Made by a program: the position numbers and the translations under genes. DNA of 64,000 bases from Candidatus Zixiibacteriota bacterium. Its GTDB lineage: Bacteria > Zixibacteria > MSB-5A5 > GN15 > FEB-12. Below are positions 15,980 to 23,762 of this stretch, piece after piece. Positions within the stretch are counted from its first letter, which is position 1, and every line of letters begins with the position of its first letter. Where the stretch lies: NCBI GenBank assembly GCA_017999435.1, contig JAGNLV010000004.1:248001-312000 (forward strand), given 5' to 3'. A model generated the notes under the pieces. The model made no database searches, was not told where the DNA came from, and saw only the letters and a program-made list of their open reading frames with translations.

Positions 15980-17638
15980 ATGACGTATCAGGTTCTGGCC
16001 CGGAAGTATCGCCCGCCGACGTTTGAAGGCGTTGTGGCACAGGCACATGTGACCCGCACGCTGCAGAACGCTGTGCGCAACGGGCGGGTGGGATCGGGTT
16101 ATCTGTTCTGCGGCCCGCGCGGCACCGGGAAGACCACCACTGCCCGGATCCTGGCCAAAGCGCTCAATTGTGTCAACGGCCCGACCCCCGAACCGTGCGG
16201 GGTCTGCCCCGCCTGCCGCGACATTACCGGCGGCAACTCGCTGGATGTGCTGGAGATCGACGCCGCCTCCAACACGGGGGTCGACGATGTCCGGGCTCTG
16301 CGCGAGCGGATTAACCTGACCCCCGCCGGCGGCAAAAAGAAAATCTACATCATCGATGAAGTCCACCGGCTCTCGGGGGCGGCCTTCGACGCGCTTCTGA
16401 AGACGCTCGAGGAACCGCCGGAGCACGTGGTGTTCATTTTCGCCACCACCGAGCCGACGAAAGTTCCGGAGACGATCCTCTCCCGGACGCAGCGGTTTGA
16501 TTTCAAGCGGGTGTCCGCGCTTGACCTGGCCCAGCATCTCCAGCATATCGCCGAGCAGGAGGGCATGGCGATCAGCGAGAGCGCGGTGGCGCTCCTGGCG
16601 CGGCGGGGGGACGGTTCGGTGCGCGACGCCCTCTCGCTTCTCGACCAGGTGGCGGCTTTCGCCGGGGAAACGATCGGGGAAACCGACGTGGTCGAGGCGC
16701 TCGGCCTGGTTGACCGGCAGACGCTCTTCGATTTTACGGGCGCGGTGGCGGCGCAGGACGCGCCGGCGGCGCTCCGGCTGGCCAACGGCATCATCGAGGC
16801 CGGCATCGACGTCGAGGATTTCTTCGCCGAGGCGCTCGATCACCTCCGCATCCTCATGATCCTCCTGACCGACCGCGAGTCGGGCGACCTGCTCAATCTC
16901 TCGGCCGAGGAGCGGGAGGCCTATCTCCGGCAGGCCGACTCTTTCCGGGTCGGCGATGTGATCCGGCTGATGAAGATGGTCGGGGACGGGCGGCGGGATC
17001 TCAAGGACGGTCTTGACGAGCGGCTCGTGCTGCAGGTGGCGGCGGTGAAGATGGCGGCCATGGAGGCGACGGTGCAGTTCGAAGAAGTGCTCTCTCACCT
17101 TCGGCAGAACCCCCCGGCGGCCTCCGGGACGGCCGACCTGTTCGGCAACCCGGCAAAAAAAAAAGACCCTGACCGACCGCCGGAGCCGCGGGGAGGCGTA
17201 AGCGCTCCGCCGACGCCGCCCATCGATCCCCAGCGAACGCTCGACCTGGCCGCAGTCCGGGCCGGGTGGGAGGGCTTCCTGGCCGAACTCCGGCAGCGCA
17301 AAGCCATGCTCTCGTCGCAGTTGGCCATGGCGACGCTGGTCGAGGTCAAGGACAACGAGCTGGCCGTGGTGTTCGGCGCCGGTGGAACCATGCCCTTGCA
17401 GATCGTGACGCGGACCGAGAACCTTCACGTGATCACGACCGCGCTGCGAGAACACTACCGCGCGCCGCTGCGTATAAAGTTCAGTCTCGACCCGCGGCGC
17501 CAGGGCCCGGGACCCACGGAAGAGAAGCGCGGACTCGACCGCGCGCAGATAGAGAAACTGATCGCCGACTCACCCCGCATCCGCAGGCTCCTCGACCTCG
17601 TCGAAGGGGAAGTTATCGGCGTGCGAAAAGTAACCTGA
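15980..17638 (+). CDS. dnaX: DNA polymerase III subunits gamma and tau
   Basis: Clamp-loader ATPase of 552 aa. Walker A is GPRGTGKT (45-52), the zinc-binding Cys are 64, 73, 76, 79, Walker B is IIDEVH (124-129), and sensor 1 lies in FIFATTEPTKV. After the AAA+ core (to about 360) comes a Pro/Lys linker and a C-terminal domain resembling tau domain V (polymerase contact). At codons 392-395 the gene contains a run of ten A, with stops just beyond in both alternative frames, so a shorter gamma-type product is likely (see the slippage site). It is followed by ybaB and recR in the widely conserved order. Confidence 0.97.
   Translation: MTYQVLARKYRPPTFEGVVAQAHVTRTLQNAVRNGRVGSGYLFCGPRGTGKTTTARILAKALNCVNGPTPEPCGVCPACRDITGGNSLDVLEIDAASNTGVDDVRALRERINLTPAGGKKKIYIIDEVHRLSGAAFDALLKTLEEPPEHVVFIFATTEPTKVPETILSRTQRFDFKRVSALDLAQHLQHIAEQEGMAISESAVALLARRGDGSVRDALSLLDQVAAFAGETIGETDVVEALGLVDRQTLFDFTGAVAAQDAPAALRLANGIIEAGIDVEDFFAEALDHLRILMILLTDRESGDLLNLSAEEREAYLRQADSFRVGDVIRLMKMVGDGRRDLKDGLDERLVLQVAAVKMAAMEATVQFEEVLSHLRQNPPAASGTADLFGNPAKKKDPDRPPEPRGGVSAPPTPPIDPQRTLDLAAVRAGWEGFLAELRQRKAMLSSQLAMATLVEVKDNELAVVFGAGGTMPLQIVTRTENLHVITTALREHYRAPLRIKFSLDPRRQGPGPTEEKRGLDRAQIEKLIADSPRIRRLLDLVEGEVIGVRKVT
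17155..17164 (+). promoter_or_regulatory. A10 slippage/frameshift site in dnaX
   Basis: Ten consecutive A (GCA AAA AAA AAA GAC) in a very GC-rich gene, exactly at the border between the ATPase core and the tau-specific region. A shift to the -1 frame reads AGA CCC TGA and stops at 17170-17172 (397 aa). A +1 shift stops at TAA 17199-17201 (406 aa). A potential stem CGGAGC (17181-17186) / GCTCCG (17204-17209) lies just downstream. Known dnaX precedents are ribosomal -1 frameshifting in E. coli and A9 transcriptional slippage in Thermus. Confidence 0.75.
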
Positions 17639-17662
17639 GCGACCCGAAAGGATAGCACCACC

Positions 17663-17989
17663 ATGAGAGGCGGACTGGGCGACATGATGAAGCAGGTTCA
17701 GCAAATGCAGGCCAAGATGGCCGCGCTGCAGGAAGAGCTGGAAAACACCGAACTCGAGGCCTCGTCGGGCGGCGGGATGGTCAAGGTTGTCATGAACGGC
17801 AAGAACGTGGTCCGCTCGATCACCATCGACCGGGAAGTGGTCGATCCCGAGGACGTGGAGATGCTCCAGGATCTCATCGTGGCGGCGGTCAACCAGGCGC
17901 GCGAGAAGGTGCAGGAACTGCAGGCGCAGCAGATGGCGCAGATCACCGGCGGGCTGAATCTCCCGGGCCTCGGCGGCCTGCCCTTCTGA
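17663..17989 (+). CDS. ybaB: YbaB/EbfC family nucleoid-associated protein
   Basis: Small dimeric DNA-binding protein (108 aa), encoded between dnaX and recR as in many bacteria. The N-terminal coiled helix MMKQVQQMQAKMAALQEELE, the central ELEASSGGGMVKVVMNGK, and a Gln-rich C-terminal helix ending GGLNLPGL are the family hallmarks. It begins 25 bases after dnaX, with AAAGGA upstream of the ATG. Confidence 0.95.
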   Translation: MRGGLGDMMKQVQQMQAKMAALQEELENTELEASSGGGMVKVVMNGKNVVRSITIDREVVDPEDVEMLQDLIVAAVNQAREKVQELQAQQMAQITGGLNLPGLGGLPF

Positions 17990-18011
17990 GCGGGACGGAG
18001 GCCGGACACCC

Positions 18012-18608
18012 ATGTTCAAATCCGCAGCATCAGTTGAGCGGCTCACCAACCGCCTGGCCCGCCTTCCCGGGATCGGCCGGAAATCCGCGGCCCGCCTCGC
18101 CTTCCACCTGCTCAAACTTCCCCGCGAGGAGGCGCTGGAGCTCGCCGACGCCATTCGCGAGGTCAAGGACAAGGTCGGGTTCTGCTCGGTCTGCAACAAC
18201 ATCTCGGAGACCGATCCCTGCCAGATCTGCTCGGATCCGCGGCGGCGCCGCAGCCTCATCTGTGTGGTCGAAGAGACCGCCGATGCCGCCGCGATCGACC
18301 GGGTCGAGGGGTTCGACGGGGTCTTCCACATCCTCGGCGGACGGCTCTCGCCTTTGGACGGTATCGGGCCGGACGACCTCAAGATCAAAGAGTTGCTCGC
18401 CCGCATCGGGGGCGGGGACACGGAAGTGGTGATCGCCACCAACCCGAATGTCGAGGGGGAGGCGACCGCCATGTACCTCTCCCGCCTGCTGAAGCCGATG
18501 GGGGTGCGGGTCACGCGGATCGCGCGGGGGCTGCCGGTCGGCTCGGACCTCGAATATGCCGATGCCGTCACGCTCGCACGGGCGCTCGATGGGCGGCAGG
18601 AATTCTGA
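18012..18608 (+). CDS. recR: recombination mediator protein RecR
   Basis: 198-aa protein of the RecF pathway that helps load RecA on gapped DNA. It has a helix-hairpin-helix region (RLARLPGIGRKSAARLAFHL), a four-Cys zinc finger (Cys58, 61, 70, 73) and a Toprim domain (LICVVEETADAAAIDRVEGF, then NPNVEGEATAMYL). GGAGG lies upstream of the ATG at a good distance. Length and order are standard. Confidence 0.97.
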   Translation: MFKSAASVERLTNRLARLPGIGRKSAARLAFHLLKLPREEALELADAIREVKDKVGFCSVCNNISETDPCQICSDPRRRRSLICVVEETADAAAIDRVEGFDGVFHILGGRLSPLDGIGPDDLKIKELLARIGGGDTEVVIATNPNVEGEATAMYLSRLLKPMGVRVTRIARGLPVGSDLEYADAVTLARALDGRQEF

Positions 18609-18618
18609 TTGGCCGGCG

Positions 18619-20652
18619 ATGCACCGCACCGGGACACATAGTCAACTGGGACTTCTCGCCGGCCTGACCGTGCTCCTGTTTGTGGCGGGGCGTCTGGCGA
18701 GCGGGGCGCTGGGGCCGAACAACTGGTCGTTTACGCACTGGCAGGCGTTGGCGCGTCCCTCGGCCGCCGCCTGGCTCGCGGTCGCGCTGGTGCTCGGCGT
18801 GGCTCTGGGCCGGTTCCTGCCGGCGATCGCCGCTTTCCTCCAGCCCCGGCGCAAGGCCGCGGTCGGCGCCACGCTGCTGATCGTACTCATCGTCCTTCTC
18901 CGCTGCGATTCATTCGTCGCCGGAGGGGGAAACCTCCGCATTGCCCAGATCGCCCAGACCGCGGACGTGATCCTCCCGTGGTACGAGTACGGCGCCGTGG
19001 CCGCGGTCCGGCTGTTCTACCGGTGCGGCGTGATTGCCGGACTTCCGGAGGCGGCGGCCGCCGCCGCAGCCTGGCAGGTGTTCGGTTTCGCCTGCACAAT
19101 TCTCGCGCTCGCGGCCGCCTGGCGGCTGGCCCGGCTGCTTTCGGACGATCCCACGCGCCGCCTGGGATTGTTCGTCATCGTCTTTTTCGGTCCGCAGACG
19201 GCGGTGTATTTCGGCTTCATCGGCCCGGTGCCGGTGATCGCCGCCGCCGCGCTCTGGCTGGCGTATGCGCTGGTCCGGGCGGCGGAAAAGCCCTCCCCCC
19301 GCCGACTCGGCCTGGTCTGGGGCGTTTTCGCCCTGAGTGTCGCTATGCACGCGGCGATGGTTTTCGCGCTCCCGGCCGTGGTCGCCGGCACGGTTGGCGG
19401 GCTGCGCCGACGGGGGCGGCCGGGCGTCGCGCCGTTTCTCGCCGGAGCGGTCGTGTGGATCGGGCTGCCGGCCGCGCTCTACCTTGTGGCGAATGAGTAC
19501 CTCCCGCTGAAAGCGTCGCTGCTGCTGGCGGCGGGCAAGCCGCCGCACGGGGATTATTCGCTGTTCTCGCCGCGGCGACTCGGCGACCTGGGCCAGGTGC
19601 TGTTCCTGTTGTTTCCGCTGGGTCTGGTCGCCCTGTACGCGCTGATCCGGTGGACGCGCCGGGCGGTGACCGACCTCGCCTGTTCGACCGCGCTCCTCCT
19701 GTTCCTGGGGGGACTCAGCGCCGTTTTCGTCATCGACCCGGTGCACAGCATTGTGCTGGATCTTCCCCTGTACGCTCCCTTCCTGGCGCCGGGCGCGGTG
19801 TTTCTCGCGGTGAGCCTGCGGGCGACTTCGGGCAGTCCGAGCATCTCTCCATCCGCACTCGGGATGATTGCCGCCGCCTCGCTCATGTTGCCGGCCGGAT
19901 ACCTACCCGTCTACACCCGCCTCGCGACGGTCGAGAGGTACATTACCCCCTACCTGGACCGGCACAGCGCGTACTATCGGACAGCCGCCGTGGCCCTGCG
20001 GGACGCGTATTTCTATCGGAAGGATCTGGAGCGCGCGAACTACTGGGACCAGAGCTACCGGCGGAAATCCCCGGACTACCTCAATCTCACCGGCATCGAA
20101 GATTTCATTCTGGCCCAGCGCCTTGACATCGCCCTCCCGAGCCTGAATAAACTGATCGCCCGCAACCCGTACTGGGCGGAACCGCGCGCCGTGTACGGGA
20201 AAGTGATGACCGAGCAGAGGCGTTTCGATTTGGGCAAGCCGCAGCTCGACACGGCGCTGATGCTCGAGCCGTACAATCCGCGGCGCCACATGAACCTGTA
20301 CGGCTACTACCGGGACAAGGGGGAGTTTGCCCAGGCGTTGACGGCGGTCACCCGCGCGGCGGAGTTGTTTCCGAACAACGATGAGATCCGCACCGACCTG
20401 ATGATCATCAGCTACCGCGCCGGGCACGGCGAGCGCGCGCGGGAGCTGGCCGAGCACCTGCTGCGGCTGGACTCGACGCGGGCCTATCCGTACGCCATCA
20501 TGGGTTTTTTGGCGGAGGAGGCGGGCGACCTGAGCTCGGCCATGGCCAATTTCGAGCGCTTCTGCAGTCTCGCACCCGAGGCTCCGGAAACGCCCCAGAT
20601 CCGCAAACGCGCCAACGCGATCTATCTCAAGCTTAATCCGGCCGCCCCGTGA
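18619..20652 (+). CDS. polytopic membrane protein with C-terminal TPR repeats
   Basis: 677-aa protein of unknown function. Roughly residues 10-440 contain about ten hydrophobic helices with an early soluble loop (YEYGAVAAVRLFYRCGV), reminiscent of GT-C-type glycosyltransferases or O-antigen-processing proteins, although no catalytic motif is certain. Residues about 490-670 contain TPR-like helix pairs (LDTALMLEPYNPRRHMNLYG; AELFPNNDEIRTDLM; YAIMGFLAEEAGDLSSAMAN). The ATG at 18619, eleven bases after recR, starts cleanly before the first helix; a longer frame begins inside recR. The probable role is in the cell envelope, which is an inference. Confidence 0.7.
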   Translation: MHRTGTHSQLGLLAGLTVLLFVAGRLASGALGPNNWSFTHWQALARPSAAAWLAVALVLGVALGRFLPAIAAFLQPRRKAAVGATLLIVLIVLLRCDSFVAGGGNLRIAQIAQTADVILPWYEYGAVAAVRLFYRCGVIAGLPEAAAAAAAWQVFGFACTILALAAAWRLARLLSDDPTRRLGLFVIVFFGPQTAVYFGFIGPVPVIAAAALWLAYALVRAAEKPSPRRLGLVWGVFALSVAMHAAMVFALPAVVAGTVGGLRRRGRPGVAPFLAGAVVWIGLPAALYLVANEYLPLKASLLLAAGKPPHGDYSLFSPRRLGDLGQVLFLLFPLGLVALYALIRWTRRAVTDLACSTALLLFLGGLSAVFVIDPVHSIVLDLPLYAPFLAPGAVFLAVSLRATSGSPSISPSALGMIAAASLMLPAGYLPVYTRLATVERYITPYLDRHSAYYRTAAVALRDAYFYRKDLERANYWDQSYRRKSPDYLNLTGIEDFILAQRLDIALPSLNKLIARNPYWAEPRAVYGKVMTEQRRFDLGKPQLDTALMLEPYNPRRHMNLYGYYRDKGEFAQALTAVTRAAELFPNNDEIRTDLMIISYRAGHGERARELAEHLLRLDSTRAYPYAIMGFLAEEAGDLSSAMANFERFCSLAPEAPETPQIRKRANAIYLKLNPAAP

Positions 20653-20783
20653 ACCCCTCCGCAGGGGCATGGCGGCTCCACCCCTGGGTCGGCCGCCGGG
20701 CCGTCGAGCGGTACGACGAAACAGCACTTGGACCGAAGCGGTCCGGGTGATAGATTGCCCCGGAGTCTCCCGAGGGTAACCGC

Positions 20784-21245
20784 ATGCAGAAGAGCGAACA
20801 ACCTGGCCGCTTTCGTTACGCCGGCCTGGGGCGCCGCTTCGCGGCCCTCATGCTCGACTTCGCGTTGGGCAGCCTGGTCTTCTTCCCCGTCACCAAGATC
20901 GCGAAGGGGGTCTGGATCCTGAGACCGGAGGAACACGCCTGGCGATACGGGTGGTTGATCACCGATCCCCTGTGCCTAATGTTTCTCGCGGTGATTTTGG
21001 CCTACTTCATTCTCTCGGAGGGCCTGCTGGGCGCGACGCTGGGCAAGCGGCTGGTGGCCATTCGCGTTGTCCGGGTGAACGGGGAGCGACCGGGGCTGGG
21101 CCGTTCCCTGATCCGCAATGTCCTGCGGGCCGTGGATGCTCTCCCCGCGTTCAACATTCTCGGCATCGTGCTGATTGTTTCCTCGCCGGAAAAAGCGCGT
21201 GCGGGCGATCGCGTGGCCGGGACGCGGGTGATCGCTCTGAGGTAA
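20784..21245 (+). CDS. RDD family membrane protein
   Basis: 153-aa inner-membrane protein. The RDD signature is visible at the N-terminus (LGRRFAALMLDFALGSLVF: conserved Arg, Asp). It is followed by further hydrophobic helices and the typical ATLGKRLVAIRVVRVNG loop with the second conserved Asp/Arg region near LRAVDALP. Family members are small transporters or membrane accessory proteins, some implicated in Na+/H+ exchange. It stands alone, about 130 bases after the TPR membrane protein. Confidence 0.85.
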   Translation: MQKSEQPGRFRYAGLGRRFAALMLDFALGSLVFFPVTKIAKGVWILRPEEHAWRYGWLITDPLCLMFLAVILAYFILSEGLLGATLGKRLVAIRVVRVNGERPGLGRSLIRNVLRAVDALPAFNILGIVLIVSSPEKARAGDRVAGTRVIALR

Positions 21246-21292
21246 TTGGGAGAGGTCGCTCTGCGCTCAGGTGACGCCAGTCCGGCGGTGAT

Positions 21293-22693
21293 CTATCCCC
21301 GCGCGCTCAACCGCACGAAACCGTCGAGGGCCGCGACTTTGTACGCCTCCGAGAGCGTCGGGTAGTTGAACACCGTGTCGGTGAAATAATCGATTGTCCC
21401 GCCGAAAGTCATGACCGCCTGCCCGATGTGAATGAGTTCGGTCGCCCGTTCGCCGACAATGTGCACGCCGAGCACGCGGCGGGAACGTGGGTCGAAGATG
21501 AGCTTGAGCATCCCGTCGTGATCGTTGATGATCTGCCCCCGGGCGAGCTCGTAGTAGCGCGCCATCCCCACTTCGTACTCGGCCCCCTCGGCCGAGAGCG
21601 CTTCCTCCGTCTGCCCCACCATCGACACCTCCGGGATGGTGTAGATGCCGAAGGGAAGGAGGGAGTTGATGCACGAGGTGTCGCCGTGGTTGAAGGCGTG
21701 GATTGCGGCCAGCCGCCCCTGGTCCATCGAAACCGAGGCGAGCGACGGGAACCCAATGACGTCGCCCACCGCGTAAATGTTCGGCACGCGGGTGCGGTAG
21801 AGGCTGTCGACGCGGATCAGCCCGCGGTCGTCGACCTCGATGCCAAGATTCTCCAGGCCGAGATTCTGCGTGTTGCCGACCCGTCCGGCGGTGAACAGGA
21901 GGCGGTCGGCCGCGACGCGCCGCCCGCTCTGGGTCACCGTCACCACCTGGCCGTCCCGGCGAAACACCTCCTTCATCCCGTCGCCGAGAACCAGGTTGAT
22001 GCGGTATTTTCGCATGAGGTAGGCAAGGGCGTCGGCGATCTCGCGGTCGAGGAACGACAGGAGCCGTTCGCGGCTGTCGACAATGGTGACGTTGACGCCG
22101 ATGTGGCCGAAGATGGAGGCGTACTCGCAGCCGATGACCCCGCCGCCGATGATGGTCAGGGAGCGCGGGAGTTCATCGATGTTGATGATGCTCTCGGCGT
22201 CGTAGATGTGCTTGTGGTCGAATTCGATGTTGGGGGCGTGCCACGAGCGGGCGCCCGTGGAGATCACGATCACTTCGCCCCGCAGTTCGATCTGTGCGCC
22301 GCGGTCGTTGACGACTTCGACCGTGTGCGCGTCCCTGAGCCGTCCCGTCCCCTGGATGACTTCGATCCGGTGGCGGGCCATGTTCTGCTGGATGATGTCG
22401 ACTTCCTGCTGGATCACCTGCCCTTTGCGGTACATCAGTTCGGCCACCGAGACGTTGGCGCGGACGCCGCCGACGAGTCCGTAGACGGACCGCTGGCGCA
22501 GGCCGGAGATGTAGAGCACGGTTTCGCGGAGGGTCTTGGAGGGGATGGTGCCGGTGTGGATGCAGACGCCCCCCTGGACGGAGCGGCGCTCGACGATGGC
22601 AGTGGACCGGCGCATCTTGGCCGCCTCAATGGCGGCTTTTTCGCCGGCCGGGCCGGACCCGATAACGACCAGATCGAATTCGCGCACGATCAT
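21293..22693 (-). CDS. sthA: Si-specific NAD(P)+ transhydrogenase
   Basis: Soluble pyridine nucleotide transhydrogenase (466 aa), an FAD enzyme that interconverts NADPH and NADH. It contains the FAD motif VIGSGPAGEKAA (9-20) and the second Rossmann motif IIGGGVIGCEYA. The active-site region is GVCIHTGTIPSKTLRE: Cys44 is kept, but the second redox Cys of lipoamide-dehydrogenase relatives is replaced by Thr49. That combination is typical of SthA and argues against a disulfide reductase. The ATG overlaps the rmuC stop as ATGA, so the two genes are co-translated. Confidence 0.9.
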   Translation of the reverse strand: MIVREFDLVVIGSGPAGEKAAIEAAKMRRSTAIVERRSVQGGVCIHTGTIPSKTLRETVLYISGLRQRSVYGLVGGVRANVSVAELMYRKGQVIQQEVDIIQQNMARHRIEVIQGTGRLRDAHTVEVVNDRGAQIELRGEVIVISTGARSWHAPNIEFDHKHIYDAESIINIDELPRSLTIIGGGVIGCEYASIFGHIGVNVTIVDSRERLLSFLDREIADALAYLMRKYRINLVLGDGMKEVFRRDGQVVTVTQSGRRVAADRLLFTAGRVGNTQNLGLENLGIEVDDRGLIRVDSLYRTRVPNIYAVGDVIGFPSLASVSMDQGRLAAIHAFNHGDTSCINSLLPFGIYTIPEVSMVGQTEEALSAEGAEYEVGMARYYELARGQIINDHDGMLKLIFDPRSRRVLGVHIVGERATELIHIGQAVMTFGGTIDYFTDTVFNYPTLSEAYKVAALDGFVRLSARG

Positions 22694-23751
22694 TTGATCC
22701 TGCCCTCCCCCGCCGCCGGGTTGTCCTCGGCGGGTTCCGCCGCATCGGGACCGTGGACCCGGTCGAGCAATTCTTTCATAGCGCCCGCTTCGGCGCGCGC
22801 CTTGTCGAGATTGAGCGCCAGCATACGGGTCGACCCGGCCATTCGCTCGTGCGTCCGGTCGAGGCGCTCGAGCGCCGCCCGGACCCCGCTCACAACAACC
22901 GACAGCCGCCGGGTGTTCCCTGCCAGGCCGGCCTCGCGGTAGATCGCGGCCACCGAGGCCAAGAAGGCGTAGAGGTGGCCGGGGGAGCTGGGAATCACCC
23001 GTCGCGCCAGGGCGTAGGGCAGCAGGCCGCCCCCCTCGTCGGAGATCAGCCGGGCGTAGACCGCCTCCGAAGGAACGTACATGACCGCAAAATCGGTCGT
23101 CTGCTCGTCCGGCCGAATGTACTTGGCGGCGATGGCGTCAATCTGCACTTTGACGGCGCGCTGGAATTCGCGGGCCGCGGCCTCGCCCGCGCTCTCGGCG
23201 GAGAGACGGGCAAAGGCGTCCAGCGGGAATTTCGAATCCACGGGGAGGAACCGGTCGCCGAGGCGGATGACGGCGTCCACCCGGCTGCCGTCGCGAAACC
23301 CGTGCTGCATGGCATACAGGGCGGGGGGCAGAATCTGGCCGAGCAGGTTTTCCAGGAGGAGTTCGCCCAGGCCGCCGCGGAGCTTGGGCGGCTTGAGCAG
23401 ATCGGAGAGCGCCTGGATATTGCGCCCGATGTCCTCGAGGTTCTGCGTTTGCCGCTGGAGTTCGCCGAGCCGGTGCTCGATCTCGGCCACCACCGTCAGC
23501 CGCCGATCCATGGCCGAGGTTCCTTCGGCGAGCCGCTCGTTGAGTCCGCGCGCCGCGGCGTCGAGACTGGAGCGCAGGGTCGCCAGTCCCTCGAGGTGGG
23601 CGCCGACCAGTTCGGCCCGCAGCCGGTCGACCGCCGCCTGCACCGTCTGTGTCTCGGCGGTCTGACGGCGCCGCAGCGATACGGCCAGCCCGACGACGGC
23701 GGCCGTCAGCATCGCCGTCAGCACCACCAGGAGGACGAGCGCGGGATCCAT
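22690..23751 (-). CDS. rmuC: DNA recombination protein RmuC homologue
   Basis: 353-aa protein with one N-terminal membrane helix (LVLLVVLTAMLTAAVVGLAV). A coiled-coil stretch (about 30-115) and the RmuC nuclease-like domain (about 130-320) follow. Conserved elements include LLENLLGQILPPALY, DAVIRLGDRFLPVDSKFPLD and TTDFAVMYVPSEAVYA. RmuC limits recombination at inverted repeats and has a restriction-endonuclease-like fold. It is co-transcribed with sthA, overlapping by four bases. Confidence 0.93.
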   Translation of the reverse strand: MDPALVLLVVLTAMLTAAVVGLAVSLRRRQTAETQTVQAAVDRLRAELVGAHLEGLATLRSSLDAAARGLNERLAEGTSAMDRRLTVVAEIEHRLGELQRQTQNLEDIGRNIQALSDLLKPPKLRGGLGELLLENLLGQILPPALYAMQHGFRDGSRVDAVIRLGDRFLPVDSKFPLDAFARLSAESAGEAAAREFQRAVKVQIDAIAAKYIRPDEQTTDFAVMYVPSEAVYARLISDEGGGLLPYALARRVIPSSPGHLYAFLASVAAIYREAGLAGNTRRLSVVVSGVRAALERLDRTHERMAGSTRMLALNLDKARAEAGAMKELLDRVHGPDAAEPAEDNPAAGEGRIK

Positions 23752-23762
23752 GCCGGGTCCGG

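Noticed and set aside
21293-22693. Dihydrolipoamide dehydrogenase or mercuric reductase as the identity of the flavoprotein
   Set aside because: The second redox cysteine is replaced by Thr, which fits the transhydrogenase SthA and not a disulfide reductase.
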